A stretch of DNA of 64,000 bases from Leuctra nigra (GCA_934045905.1 OW203763.1:35911017-35975016); one strand, 5' to 3'. Counted from the stretch's first letter, positions 1 through 11,363 are shown. Program-made: numbers and translations. Notes: a model not told the origin generated them from the sequence alone.

Positions 1-1269
1 GTTTTGATCAAGTTAAAATTTGGCATGGTGATCAAGACCAACATTATCTCATATTCTACACATTTTTAAACCAATCGGTCAAGTACTTATTTACAGACTT
101 GTTGCCGTTTTTAGAGTATACAAGTGTTGTCAAAGAGATTTTTGGAAAAAGTAGGTAAGTCACGCCGCATGGATCTGTTATTCAGTTTGTCCAGAACCAG
201 AGTGTATGGAAATGGAAAGCTGCAAAGATAATCGGATCATATCGTATCGATCGAGTATCGTGTTTGGCTGGAGGTTTTGCACGTATCTGTGCTCGCTCAT
301 CAACGCATTACACTGAGCGTTTTCGAAGTTATTATCTTATTGTATAAGCCTATTATTGAACAGGCTCATGCTTCCAGACTTATAAATGCAAGTGCCCAGA
401 GTCAATTGGATTCCTTCCATAGATTATTAGCACACGGTCTTGTGGTGTTGCGGACTGACATCCGCAAATATCTTTTTGAGGCAGCTTCTTTTGAGCATGA
501 GACATGTAAATGGCGAGAGGCATTGATTGCATTTGAAACAGGCAGTGAATTCCAAGAAAACACAGCCCATCATAGAGGTGTCTGTCACAGTCTTATTGTT
601 CCGCGCCATTGTCACTCTATACATTCATAGTTATGCTTATGGTTTGTGTATCTCAACCCCAATGCAATTTGGTTGATCAACTTGGTACCAAGTTTATTGA
701 TCAAGTTGAAGTTGATCAAGCATCAAGTTGCTAGTGTGGATTGGGCTTTAGATGTAGTTACGTCAAGAGGTTTCTGCGACTTGATATTGTATTGATGAAT
801 GAATGAAGTATAATAAGAAACTTTGATCATGATGGTTATTTCTTGATGATGAGAGGATGTATAGTCTCCTCTGAATGTCCTGATAAAACTTACCCCCTAT
901 CGCGACTATCATTCTTAAATAGTAAATACACTACAGAGGGGTGATTTGCAAGACTGGCTTTTATCACAAAATATTATATCGGTGGCTGTATACATGCTTG
1001 CACATGCTGGAAGGTGTTATCGTGGTCAAGTTTCTCTCCTCTCTCAGATCATTACAATATGGTACCAATATCATAGGTCTTCACACTGTATCGTTAAATA
1101 AAAGAGAAACCCATCCACTTAACACAAGTTATATTGCATTCCATAATACATTCGGTTTTTCAAGCTTATTAGGTGCATGTAATTGTAAATGTTTCGGTAT
1201 CAAAAGAGATAATTAGTTACAAAGTAATGAGACCTTCAATATCAACAAAAAACATCAAATTAAAAAATG

Positions 1270-1348
1270 TGGCAGCGGTGAGATTCGAACCCACGCCCTT
1301 TCGGACTGGTGCCTAAAACCAGCGCCTTAACCGCTCGGCCACGCTACC
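1270..1348 (-). tRNA. tRNA-Leu (anticodon UAG), copy A
   Basis: The reverse complement folds as a 79 nt type II tRNA. It has a 7 bp acceptor stem (GGTAGCG/CGCTGCC), D arm GCC-GGC, anticodon loop TTTAGGC giving UAG, a short extra arm CCGAAAGG and the T loop TTCGAAT. There is no intron. A run of six A on the plus strand (1262-1267) gives a Pol III T-run terminator just past the 3' end. Here the T stem has one G-U pair (CTCAC) where copies B and C have CCCAC. It is probably functional. Confidence 0.93.
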
Positions 1349-2480
1349 TTGCAGACATTGCTACGTTTGAATACAATACGTCTCTGGTCTCATCTGTCCA
1401 GTTGGCGCCAAATATGAACATCCTTTCTTGGTTTAGTTAGTTTCATGGGTAATGTAGTACATACATACTGCCATTGTGATACCTACTTTTAGTTTCATTC
1501 CTTATTATTTTGTATAACACAGAAACATGTCAATTGGTTATTTATAAATCATAGATAAATAAGATCTCATCCAAAAGGATTTTGATACATGAGTTTCACG
1601 AAATAAGTGTACATTTTTTTTGTTATCAAGAATTTCAAAACCCCACATCTCTCAAAAAAAGGGAGATGAAAACAATGTTTGGAGTAATTGTTTTGGTCCT
1701 TCGCCCTTGTAGTTTTTACTGGCTCGTGCTTTAACTGATTGGAGAGAATAAGTACAGTTTTATTTCATAACACGTAATGCCCAGTATAGGAACATGACCA
1801 TCAACACACATAACTAACACGCAGACATGGGCAAAATACTCTGTTTCAATGTATTTGGAATACAAGATACTGATACTTTTAATTTGGGTATCTAAAATAC
1901 AAGATACAAGATACATTTTAGAGATGTATTTAAAATACAAGATACAAGATAGTATCTTTAGATACTTAAAAAAAGATACATTTAAAGATCCTTTTTTGAG
2001 CGAGCGAAGCGAGCGTCTCCTTTTGGCTCTTTTGGCACAGACCTCTGTTTTTTTTGTGTGTTTTTTTTTCTGCTGCCTGACGATATACAAGTCACAGTTT
2101 TTCTTCGATCGATCTGAAATTTTGCACACATGTGGAGACAACCTTTTCTGTTTGCAGACCCCAAAATTTTTTGAAATCCATTCTTTGACTAAAATTTAAA
2201 TAAACATCTCCTGATGGTAGGTTGAAAAATGACAATGTCTTCGATAAAACTGATCAAACTCATATTTTGGCTATACAGGTCAGAGTTTTTCTTTGATCGA
2301 GCTGAAATTTTGCACACATGTAGAGACAACCTTTTCTGTTTCAAGAACCTAATTTTTTTGAAATCCATTCGTTGGTTAAAATTTAAATAAATATCTCCTG
2401 ATAGGAGATATGATAGGAGATATGATATGATAGGAGATATGATAGGAGATATGATAGGAGATAGGAGATCTCCTGATAGG

Positions 2481-3139
2481 AGATAGGGACGAAGATTTTC
2501 CGATGTGCTGTAAGTTAATCATCTATCAGATGTATTTCATCCCTATACTAACTTACGGAGCAGTAACTTGGACAATCGGAGGAAAAGAAGAAACTCAAAT
2601 ACAATCATCAGAGATGAAATTTCTTAGAAGTATGAAGCGAGTAACAAAGTTAGATAAGATCAGAAGTACTAAGATAAGAAAGGAATTGGGAGTAGAAAGA
2701 TTGTGCTTTAAGATTGGTAGAGGGCGTTTGAAATGGTTTGGGAATATCAAAAGGATGGACATGGAGAGAATACCTCGGAAAGAGTTTGAAAAGTTGGAGC
2801 AGGGAAAGAGGCAAAGAGGGAGACCGAGAGCGAGGTGGCGTGGTTTAGTTGAAGAAGATGTCGAAGTGAGAGGCGAAAAATGGGAGATGGTGAATAAAGA
2901 TGAATGGTGGTTAAATAGAGACTTGTGGCGGGCATTGGTAGATAGAGAAGAAGATGAAGTGGAAGAAGAGGAAGAGGAAGTGGAAGAAGATGAAGCTAAC
3001 GCAGAAGTTGAAGAAACGTCAGGCCCGGCCAGCCGGTTTCAATAATTAGTTTAATAGGCTCTTGCATTTGTGTGGGTAGGTTTTCCTACCTCCTTTACCC
3101 ATTGTATTTTGGAAAAGGATAATAAAGATTATTATTATT
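2481..3139 (+). mobile_element. 5'-truncated non-LTR retrotransposon nested in the hAT element
   Basis: A roughly 0.66 kb insert ends in an (ATT)n tail after AATAAAG. It is bounded by ATCTCCTGATAGG on both sides (2468-2480 and 3140-3152), which is read as the target-site duplication. The uninterrupted hAT module elsewhere in the same element (2205-2225) supports this. Just upstream, 2395-2480 is a local expansion of GATAGGAGATAT that grew from the same target sequence. Only the far 3' end of ORF2 remains. Confidence 0.8.
2503..3045 (+). pseudogene. C-terminal fragment of LINE endonuclease-reverse transcriptase
   Basis: The 180-codon ORF starts at or near the 5' truncation, so the start codon is not meaningful. 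It encodes the region beyond the reverse transcriptase palm that is common in arthropod non-LTR elements. The features are ILTYGAVTW, then a basic stretch with RLKWFGNIKRM, then GKRQRGRPRARW. A very acidic tail of E and D residues follows before the stop. No palm or endonuclease motif is left, so it cannot act in retrotransposition. The RTE-like assignment rests on this C-terminal pattern alone and the clade is uncertain. Confidence 0.8.
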
Positions 3140-3989
3140 ATCTCCTGATAGGCTGAAAAATGAAAACGGTCTTCGATAATTCTGATCAAACTCATATTTC
3201 ATTTTCTTGATCGATTCAATACGGCAACGTGTATTATTTGATGCTTGTTTGAAATCAAGCAAGAGATCAAGCTATCTTTGAAATTCTAGGCGCATAAAAA
3301 TGTATCTTGTATTTTAAATCTTCAAAAAAGATACAAAATACTTTAGAAATGGGTATTTAAAATACAAGATACAGATACATTTGGCTCATGTATTTAAAAT
3401 ACTAGATACAAGATACAAATGTATCTAAGATACGTATCTTAAGATACAAGTATCTAGATACTGCCCATGTCTGCTAACACGGTTTCCAGTCAACCAAGTC
3501 CTCGGTATTTCTTTCCAAATATTAATGTATGATACACTCCACAAAACATTAAAGGGTATATGAAGTAATCAGTGTCTGAAAATGATTGATAATAGTAATC
3601 TAGCTCTAGTAGGCGAGCACTCATTTCATTGATAATAAGAAGGATCAATTGTAAAGGAACATCACTACCAGTCATTCAATTGTATTCATATGTTTTTCCG
3701 AGTGTACCTACATAAATACAACATGAGGTAATAATGTTATTGTCAACTAATAAGTTGATCCAAAGGTAATTGTAGAAGGTAATATATTAATATTTGTTAT
3801 TATGTGATGTCCGTTTTCCCAGGTATTACCACGTTCTTGCAGTATCCAAGTATTTATTCAGTTATAATTGCACACTGACTTGAACACGTTGCCAGCAAGC
3901 AATACTCTTGCTGCAGCATTGACACGGAATGGGGACAGATCTCAATTATCTTTGAAATGAGTTGGTTTGAAGCACAGCCTTCTCGACAG

Positions 3990-4275
3990 TCACTTCGTTC
4001 TCTGGGGGCGTGTTTTTCTATTGGATCCGAGCACCTCCGAGCGATCGGAAACCACGAAAATCGTTTTTCTATTGGATCCGAGCGCTCGCGCAACCGTTTT
4101 TATATTGCAGAGCAGAGCATTCAGAGGAGATCTGTCAGCTCCGGATGAAAAGGCGAGGCAACGAGATCACTGCTGATCACTGCCTTCTACAGAACAGAGA
4201 TTCCATCAGTTTCTGAATAGTGAGCTGTGATATTTAACCTGAATTGATAAAATGTCAGGTGACAGTAAGTTTTTA
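3990..4275 (+). promoter_or_regulatory. Promoter-like 5' region of the TIR element
   Basis: The block TTTCTATTGGATCCGAGC occurs twice, each copy containing an inverted CCAAT box. A TTTTTATATT stretch follows, then about 30 bp later GCATTCAGAGG, then an ATG at 4251 (MSGD) running straight into a GTAAGT donor. The same layout is present in copy B near 26820-27100. The reading as promoter plus first exon is inference. A long intron to the acceptor TTAATTACAG near 5335 would be needed, and no known protein is recovered. Confidence 0.3.
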
Positions 4276-4613
4276 GGTATTATTATTTTTAAATTACTGC
4301 TTACTATTTAGTTCATTGCATTTTCTGAGTTATATTATATTTCAAAAACTTTCATTTAATTGTAAATGATTTAATACTACCCTACCTAGCATTTTTCTAA
4401 TACAATTTACATACGTTATTGCCTATACCTACAAATTTACCTACAAATTTAGGTAAAATTTAGGCAAATTTAGGTTAGGTATGGTCCAGCTTCCTATAAG
4501 CGTCCTTTGTAGGTACTACCTACCTAGGCTTACCTACCATTGACATGTTCTGCACTTATGATTCTTGCAATGACATTGACATACACCTATAATTAATTAC
4601 ATACTAGCCAAAC

Positions 4614-4762
4614 AAGGGGTCATTCCTGTACCTACGTTTTTAGTCTTTTGGCTATCGTTCGTACATTATAAATTTTGTTAACATTAGAATGCTAACTTAA
4701 CGTCCATAACAATCCATAACAATAAGAGAGTGAAAGTGTGTATAGGTACAGGAATTACCTCC
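4614..4762. mobile_element. Short MITE, AGGGGTCATTCCTGT family
   Basis: This is an inverted pair: the left end AGGGGTCATTCCTGTACCTA and a right end reading as its complement (TAGGTACAGGAATTACCTCC) with small changes. The inner part (CGTTTTTAGTCTTTTGGCTA) matches the start of the 1.4 kb foldback at 39214. The same MITE sits in copy B near 27445-27595. No clear target duplication was found. Confidence 0.6.
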
Positions 4763-6034
4763 CAAGTCACTATCCATTGGTACAATCATTCAGCATACCT
4801 CAAGAATAGCACAAATGGTGAGGTTCTGAAGTGGGTGTGTGGCATTGTGTGCTCTTACCTATACCATGGTCTCAAACACACTCACACATGGTCACAAAAC
4901 TCGTCTGCCACTGGGACAAAATTTGAATTTTTTTAAAAGTTACACAATACCTATAGGTACACTTGAACCAATAAAAACGGTTTTCGAAAGAAACAGATTA
5001 GCTGAAAAAGATTTGATAGTATCATCCGGTAAAGTCTATACTAGCACCTCACCTACCTCTAGTATATGAGCTCTGATTTCACTGAAAATAACAAGATTAG
5101 ATTCTCAAAGAACCTGACCAGCAGCCAATACGTTTTGCTCAAATACCGTTTTTAGTTGTGCCAAGTGTACCATCTTTAAATAAAAGCAGCGGCATCGCAA
5201 TCAGCATTTCGTTCTAAATATATTCTAGATGAGTTTTCTGGAGTTTGTTGATATCAGCATTCAGCATTGGTATTTTACTTGATTGGATTGCTTAATATAT
5301 TCATACTAATGACATATCTTTATATTTAATTACAGCACCAAAGAATCTGAAAGCAATAGTGATTGCTCTGGGTCGAACGACATCGCGGGACCGTCACATC
5401 TCCAGGCTCTGCGCAACGCGAATGCTTTGGCCTATCAGTTATTAAAGAGAATCCATAACGTGATATTGTATCTACTTCTGTTACCATGTCTAAAATAATA
5501 AAATAGAAGAACATTTTGTTTAAAACTTTCTTTATTTCCCATTAATATTAAATCATTTTTGAATGCGAAGATTTGCTTTAAAAATCAATGTATATTTACG
5601 ATATTGGATATTTGGATAAGATATTTACCACTTGATATAATATTTATCAGTAGAGTTGTCTAGAGTTCCATGATATTAAATAAAATATATGTACAAAGCT
5701 ATACTTGGATGGGATCTGAAACATTCTCTTGAAAATGAGGGACCACAGACTTTGGCTATTCTAACCTCGAAAGTTGTATGTATGTATGTATGTTTTATTG
5801 ATCCGCTTTGTGATACAATGCACGGTGGCAGAACATATAATAATGTGATAATATTATCTCACATAATAACATGATAACAATAATTATAATACATGCGTCT
5901 CGACATTAAAAATCTAGTGTAGAATGAGAATGAGATGAGTGATATGTGATGAGTACAAACAATAATAATATGGATTCATGCTGCACCTTCTCAAGAAAAT
6001 CAATCTTAGTTGAGTAATGACATTAATTATTAAT

Positions 6035-6095
6035 CATGATGGCATCATGATCATGATCATCATGATCATGAATCAGGATCATGATTGCAGGGTCC
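6035..6095. repeat. Palindromic ATCATGATC simple repeat
   Basis: Repeats of ATCATGATC and GATCATGAT give a locally self-complementary stretch inside the TIR element. Copy B (32038-32095) differs in repeat number, as expected of slippage. Confidence 0.7.
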
Positions 6096-6601
6096 AGTCG
6101 AAAATGAGACTTGAATTGCTGGTAATTCATTCGAGGAACAACATCCTTAGCAAAATAATAGTAATTCAATGGCCTGTCGTCAATTTCGACGTCGAAAAAT
6201 AATTAATTAGCATGAAATGAAATAAGGGCAAGTTTTATCGTGTAGGCCACATTTAAAATTCCCGCATATTCCAAACCAAGGTCCACCAATCTCCATGCGT
6301 AGAAAACCTAGCGGAGATTCATGAACCTTGGCTCTAAGCGGTTGCTCCATATCGTATTTTTACTATCCAGACATCTGTTAGATCTGTGACGTCGGAGCTC
6401 TCGCTCCGTCTGATCTACGGATCAGATTAAAAAACACGCTACAGCTACCCAGAGAACGAAGTGACTGTCGAGAAGGCTGTGGTTTGAAGATTACTCGTTG
6501 GATAACTCAAGGTCAAGATGCTTACAAATGCATCCAACATCCAACAATTTGATTATAGCTCCCAACAAAATCCCATACCTTCATTTACGTACTAAACGTT
6601 A

Positions 6602-7097
6602 TAGTCGGGCTGCTAAGTCCAAAAATTCGGGGTTTAGTGATAAAAGCGTGGATTTTGGATATGTTGTAGTGTAGAGAAATAAAAACTATTCGATTTGACT
6701 CGAGGTGGTTTTTCATAACTACCCCCGTTCGGGGGTGGCAAAGGTTCACAATTTTGGGGATGATTTCATATAAATATTAATTCAAATGAATTGTACAAAT
6801 GTAATATATCAAATTAACGTGCGATAAATTGTAAAAAGGTTCAAATAATATATACAAAAATTAATATTGAACAAAATGTGTAGGGGGGTGGTAAATTTTT
6901 ACCCTTTGCCTCAAATTTACTATCTGTCACATTTATGGAGCGATTTCAAGTTTTAAGCATTCAATCGATAGATAAAATTACATAGATTCATGTAATGATA
7001 TTTGTTTTTGATTTGCAACGACCTACCCCCGCTAGGGGTGGCAAGAGTTCAAATTTAGGGGGTTGATTTCATTTTAATGTTAATTTATAATAAATAG
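6602..7097. repeat. Two diverged tandem modules shared by A and B, absent from C
   Basis: Two about 300 bp modules share CTACCCCCG..GGGGGTGGCAA, GGTTCA and TGATTTCAT...ATTAAT. The first is near 6720-6790 and the second near 7020-7085. The same stretch is in copy B (about 32622-33118). In copy C the corresponding position holds 2.7 kb of unrelated, MITE-rich DNA (46326-49004). No ORF of note. Confidence 0.6.
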
Positions 7098-7229
7098 TCA
7101 AACAATAAGACCACAGGCTGTAATAATATTACTGTTGTCTTGATATTAGTAGATTGGAAGGTAATTTTGTTCAGTCACCAAAATACGACCTTCCTGTGAT
7201 TTCACTATAACGTCGAAGCTATAATTTTG

Positions 7230-7473
7230 TACTATCCAGAGAGAGAAGGGTGGAAGTCCATATTCTCGATTTTGCGTTGCACACTTTTGGAATGATGTAA
7301 TCAAGTTCTATCAATTGCCATTTGACTGATGTCAACAAGCAGTTATAATGAAGTATTCTCTTACACAATGACACCCGATGTCACCATTACAAATATGAAG
7401 GCAGAATAACTGGTTTATGAGCTCACCTTTAGAATAATTGCAATGGAATTCCGCCCTTCTACCTCAGAAGTAC
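7230..7473. mobile_element. MITE, GAGGTAGAAGG inverted-repeat family
   Basis: The ends are an imperfect inverted pair built on TACTTCTGAGGTAGAAGG...CCTTCTACCTCAGAAGTA. Further copies are at 33243-33487 (B), 49168-49390 (C), 54541-54745 (minus orientation, ECT2 intron) and 56709-56903 (ECT2 intron). The shared core contains GAAGTATTCTCTTACA and a TGACA..TGTCA stretch. Copies outside the duplication show that it is a dispersed family. Confidence 0.7.
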
Positions 7474-7690
7474 AGAATTATATGATACTAGACATAACAT
7501 TTAGATGTTAATAATAGCATAATAATAGCCATAAGGGTGGAGATGATTTTAGACATTTTCATAAGGGCGAGGGGAGTAAAACCATATTTAGGGCATGTAT
7601 ACAACAAATATACAAAACAGTACATGAAGCATCGGGCTCTAATAATCTAAAAATGAAAAACGGGTCAAACTATTCCACAAATACTCACAC

Positions 7691-8315
7691 CACCGCGTAG
7701 AGAACAGCTATCTTCACACTATTAAATTTAAGGTGAGATCAGATGGGCTTGAGACGTGAAACAGGCTCCAATGCTAAATATGGCCAGGTCTATAGAGTGG
7801 ATTAGCTGCGGCTACCAGCCGTTCGCAGCGCTCTCTAAGCACCATGGTTGGTGTTAGAAAATCGAACTAATCTGAATTTTAGCGGGTTAATTCAAAATCA
7901 AATGTATAAATTAGAACTTAAACAACTTGGATAACGATCAGATGAAATCAAAAGGGTTGATATCAGTGTAAAAATGTGTTTAGTTTATTGATTGTAATAA
8001 TTAACATGTAATACAAGCATTTTCACTTACTTATTATTCACCAAACAGCAAATAACCTAAAAGACGGCATTTGACAGCTCGCGCCATTGACTATCACTCA
8101 AGAAATAAAATAACTGCTTACAATAGTTCCGTGATCGCCACCAGCGAACTTAGCGCTGCGATCGGCTAGGGTGCAGACTGACCAAGGGTCGATTTTATAG
8201 CATTTTTTTCTGCGTATTCCACCCGTAGTCCGTATTCACGGGAGCCAATGGTAGATCATTGAAGTGTTCACACCGTAAGCTTAATAGTGTGAAGATAGAT
8301 GTTCTCTACGCGGTG
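7691..8315. mobile_element. TIR element with 7 bp target duplication (copy A)
   Basis: The roughly 35 bp inverted ends begin CACCGCGTAGAGAACA and run on through CTTCACACTATTAA with two mismatches. They are flanked by CTCACAC on each side (7684-7690, 8316-8322). Copy C has the empty site with a single CTCACAC (about 49680). It is 625 bp with no transposase. A 7 bp duplication is unusual and is compatible with P- or Dada-like elements among others, so the superfamily is left open. Confidence 0.85.
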
Positions 8316-8806
8316 CTCACACATAAGCAGGAAAATGTTGTGGCCGAGCGAGGATCCCGGTGGAGTGAGAGCACTGGAGGTTCAACGTCCTCGTGGTGGT
8401 ATTTAGCTGCAAATCTACTTTATTGTGTGAACACTCCTTGGAGCACAGTAGGTATTCTGCTCTGCTGCCGAGTATACAAGCGCAGGGTTAATGAACCAGT
8501 GAGCTTCCTTATACTGTGGTGCAGTTCACAAAGATGTTACACCCAACCAGGAGTGATTCCAGCTTGGATGAAACACTGCATTGCCGGTGCTCTAAAAGTT
8601 GAAGACATTCTTGTGGGTCCAAACACGAAGAAAATATGTGCATTTACTTGTGGTATAGAGACGGACGAGTAGCAAATAGTATTCGTATTTGGGATATATT
8701 TTAATAGAATGAACAGTGAAGAGATGAAACACCCTTTCATCCAGCAGGCCCGGGTTTAATTCTGAATTATTTAATAGATTCCGTTGGCGTGAATTAATGT
8801 TAATTT

Positions 8807-9073
8807 ATGTGTGGCAACGCTCTGAACTTGTTTTCCGGAGGCCCGGGTTCGATTCCCGCGGCCGTCCTTCCTGACTGGGTTTTTTTTCGTGGCGTTCCCT
8901 CAGTCGACAGGCAAATGTTGGGAAGGTACCCTACTAATAGACAACGACCGCCTCCTTCCCACCTACCATCCTTACCTTCTCTTCACCATCATCTACCAAT
9001 CATCATCATAATCATTCATCCGTCGCAAATAGCCTCGCTGCAGAACAGTGCGACGTTAAACCCCAGACAAATG
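8807..9073 (+). mobile_element. tRNA-derived SINE (A box lost), copy A
   Basis: It contains a perfect Pol III B box, GGGTTCGATTCCC, then a unique body with CAT-rich repeats and a 3' end GTGCGACGTTAAACCCCAG. The better preserved copy at 50256-50521 has an A box (TTGGTTGAGTGCTC) at the right distance upstream. Here and in copy B that part is replaced by TGTGGCAACGCTCTG, so this head is probably dead as a promoter. Confidence 0.7.
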
Positions 9074-9434
9074 TTTTATTTACATTATATCATGGCTCGG
9101 GCTCTACATCGGTTTGATTAGCTGTCAAAAACAAATTAACGTAGACTCTGTTTCGTGGAAAAATGTGTTACACTGAGAGAAATTGTCATGAAAAGTATAT
9201 TGAAACATATGTTTTGCATGCCGCTGGCATCGTTCTGCTGTCTAGAAGTAGTGACCATCCTGCTGCTAGGTTGCATTGCATTAAGTATGCACGAATTTTT
9301 GACATTTTAGACATCTAGATGCCATTTACTAGACATGCAGAAGTGTTGAATTACTTGAAAAGTTGCATCTTCAATTTTCAACTCTGCAAGTTTATTAAAA
9401 TGTTGAAGTGATTCAAGAATGTCATGTCCATGGT

Positions 9435-9772
9435 GTAACAGTGCAGCACATTTGAATCTGAAATGTTGCATCCTGGTCTAGAATTACTGCACCCATAGAT
9501 TAAGAATGATGCACATTTGGATCTGGAATGTTGCATCCTAGTCTAGAATTACTGCACCCATAGATTAAGAATGATGCACATTTGGATCTGGAATGTTGCA
9601 TCCCAGTCTAGAATTACTGCACCCATAAATTAAGAATGATGCACATTTGGATCTGGAATGTTGCATCCTAGTCTAGAATTACTGCACCCATAGATTAAGA
9701 ATGATGCACATTTGGATCTGGAATGTTGCATCCTAGTCTAGAATTACTGCAAGATTAAGAATGATGCATCCC
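9435..9772. repeat. 65 bp tandem satellite (about 5 units), copy A
   Basis: The 65 bp unit runs from GCATCCTAGTCTAGAATTAC through GCACCCATAGATTAAGAATG to GGATCTGGAATGTT. Four nearly identical units are followed by a shortened one. The same array is in copy B (35449-35786). It is not in copy C, which diverges just before this point. Confidence 0.9.
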
Positions 9773-10278
9773 AGCTTAGGAGGGATGGTTTCTAGGAACT
9801 ACAAAGAAATTTACAATGTGTGTATTAGAAAATTACAAAAACTTTTTAATTAAGTATTCATGTCATTCAATACACAAAAGAAAACGCTTGCAATTATCAA
9901 AAAATGTAGCACATTGTCCACAAACGAACAATTATGTGGTTGCATCATTGTAAAGACATGTTGAACTTGTGTACTGACCATAATTAAAATAAGACATAAT
10001 GGGCAATTAGAAAACACATTAAGATGATACCTACGAATGTATATAAGGTATGTTCAGCAATTGTTTTCTGAGAGTAAGTAATTGATTAACAGAGGTATAC
10101 TTCTGATCATGTACTGTTTATACGTTGTAAATTAAATGCTGAATCCCAGGTCCATAACATTTTGCTCTTTGCTTGGTTCTAAGCTTAAAGTGTGTGAATG
10201 GCTTTGAAACATAGATCGACAGCCCTGGTCGCATCACTTTCCTTGTAGAGGACATTGTTTATGTTTATGCAGATATAT

Positions 10279-10734
10279 CAGTGTCGGACTGGGGCAAAAT
10301 TTCTTACCGGGCAACACAGTGCCGGACTGGCTCGTCAGGGGCCTCGGCGGCTATTGTTACTATTTAAAAGTTTTTGGGAGAAAGCAGCCCACCAGCCTGC
10401 CCCGCAGGGCGATTTTTGGATTATTATAACTTTAACATGGAATGTAAAAAAATTTGGTGATTTTAAAAGTTCATTATTTCACAAGAAAAACATTACAGAA
10501 AGGCCTGCTAATTTAGCCCCGCAGGGCGCTTTTTGATTTTCTGTTATTCTTAAATTGATTTTGGGATATGAAAACTTGAATTTTTTCATAATGAGGCCAA
10601 CAGAAAGTGAAGTTGAATGTACCCAAATTCAGCCCCGCAGGGATTATTTTAAATTTCAGACACTTTTAAAACAATTTTGCGATTATAAAAAAAGTGTATT
10701 AAATTTGAGCGAAGAAGCTAACAACGAATTGAAA
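10279..10734. mobile_element. Left halves of two nested hAT elements, truncated
   Basis: The outer left end CAGTGTCGGACTGGGGC starts at 10279 after AGATATAT. The inner left end CAGTGCCGGACTGGC starts at 10317 after GGGCAACA. Both match the complete nested pair in copy B (36292-38873 and 36330-37459). Three CCCCGCAGGG modules remain. Both right ends are missing because the palindrome at 10735 takes over. Confidence 0.85.
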
Positions 10735-11363
10735 GGGGGTCCCGGTTGTACTTTTTTATTTTGACATTCTCACAAGTTTTAATTCTGCCTTTAAGGCCGA
10801 TGCACAATTGGCGCAGACGGACAATACGGATGATGTTTAGGTATGACAAATTCACTCTGCTGTTCACAATTCGGACGCGGACGGACGACACAGACGTCAA
10901 ACACACCTAAACATTGTGTCCATAGGCCATCTGCGTCAATTGTGCATCGGCCTTAACCATAGAGTTTTTTTTTAAGTTGCCCAGCTTTAATTTTTGCAGG
11001 TTCGAATTTGTCTACTCATAGAGATTTTTACTTAGGCTGCCCAGTAGTAGCCCTGCCAGTAGTAGTTTAAAAATCTCTATGAGTAGACAAATTCGAACCT
11101 GCAAAAATTAAAGCTGGGCAACTTAAAAAAAAACTCTATGGTTAAGGCCGATGCACAATTGACGCAGATGGCCTATGGACACGATGTTTAGGTGTGTGTG
11201 ACGTCTGTGTCGTCCGTCCGCGTCCGAATTGTGAACAGCAGAGTGAATTTGTCATACCTAAACATCATCCGTATTGTCCGTCTGCGCCAATTGTGCATCG
11301 GCCTTAAAGGCAGAATTAAAACTTGTGAGAATGTCAAAATAAAAAAGTACAACCGGGACCCCC
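10735..11363. repeat. Near-perfect 629 bp palindrome
   Basis: The left arm from GGGGGTCCCGGTTGTAC (10735) matches the reverse complement of the right arm ending at 11363. About 300 bp per arm shows only about two mismatches in the part compared; the spacer is about 40 bp (around 11032-11070). Each arm contains one copy of a TTAA-flanked MITE. The high identity suggests a recent inverted duplication or ongoing arm-to-arm gene conversion. It sits exactly where copy A stops matching copy B. Confidence 0.93.
10794..10954. mobile_element. TTAA-flanked MITE, left arm (partner in right arm 11145-11305)
   Basis: The inverted ends GGCCGATGCACAATTG / CAATTGTGCATCGGCC are flanked by TTAA on both sides. 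This pattern fits piggyBac-like elements, although TTAA is itself a palindrome so other groups are possible. The second copy is the mirror image in the other palindrome arm and must have been copied with it. Confidence 0.65.

Larger units (their letters stand above)
1822..3473. mobile_element. hAT-like non-autonomous element (insertion only in copy A)
   Basis: The ends are the inverted pair CAGACATGGGCA / TGCCCATGTCTG, flanked by an exact 8 bp duplication CTAACACG (1814-1821, 3474-3481). The empty site with a single CTAACACG is present in copy B (26000-26007) and copy C (45808-45815). This fixes the borders and shows insertion after duplication, or loss elsewhere. An 8 bp duplication with CAG...GGCA ends is typical of hAT. 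Subterminal arrays of ATACAAGATAC lie at both ends (about 1855-1985 and 3300-3455). The middle has two about 190 bp tandem modules (from 2095 and 2283) and a nested LINE. No transposase is present. Confidence 0.93.
3973..6481. mobile_element. 2.5 kb TIR element with 8 bp target duplication (copy A)
   Basis: The long inverted ends begin CACAGCCTTCTCGACAGTCA and run about 34 bp at high identity. They are flanked by an exact 8 bp duplication GTTTGAAG (3965-3972, 6482-6489). Copy C has the empty site with one GTTTGAAG (46206-46213), so the borders are exact. The superfamily is not clear; 8 bp duplications occur in hAT, P and MULE groups, and these ends begin CA. No transposase is visible. Inside are a promoter-like start, a short exon candidate with GTAAGT donor (ATG at 4251), a MITE (4614-4760) and an acceptor-like site at about 5336. 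It may be the shell of an element that lost its gene. Confidence 0.88.
1..10734. repeat. Segmental duplication, copy A (left end cut by window)
   Basis: Nearly identical to 24277-36750 (copy B), and in blocks to 43975-50620 (copy C). It holds the tRNA-Leu gene, several TIR elements, a SINE and a 65 bp satellite in the same order as B. Compared with B and C it has an extra hAT element (1822-3473). It lacks the LINE found in B. Homology to B stops at 10734, where a palindrome replaces the rest of a nested hAT pair. No conserved protein-coding gene was seen in the shared sequence; the short ORFs there change frame between copies. Confidence 0.93.

Noticed and set aside
277..630. 117-codon plus-strand ORF repeated in copy C
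   Set aside because: No known motif, starts at a non-ATG codon, and is broken in copy B; shared only because the DNA is duplicated.
8259..8672. 137-codon ORF also found near 34272
   Set aside because: It overlaps a TIR element end and its flank, and is disrupted in copy C. No protein family recognised.
9435..9772. CRISPR-like regular repeats
   Set aside because: The 65 bp units are directly adjacent with no unique spacers, in a eukaryotic genome. A plain satellite.
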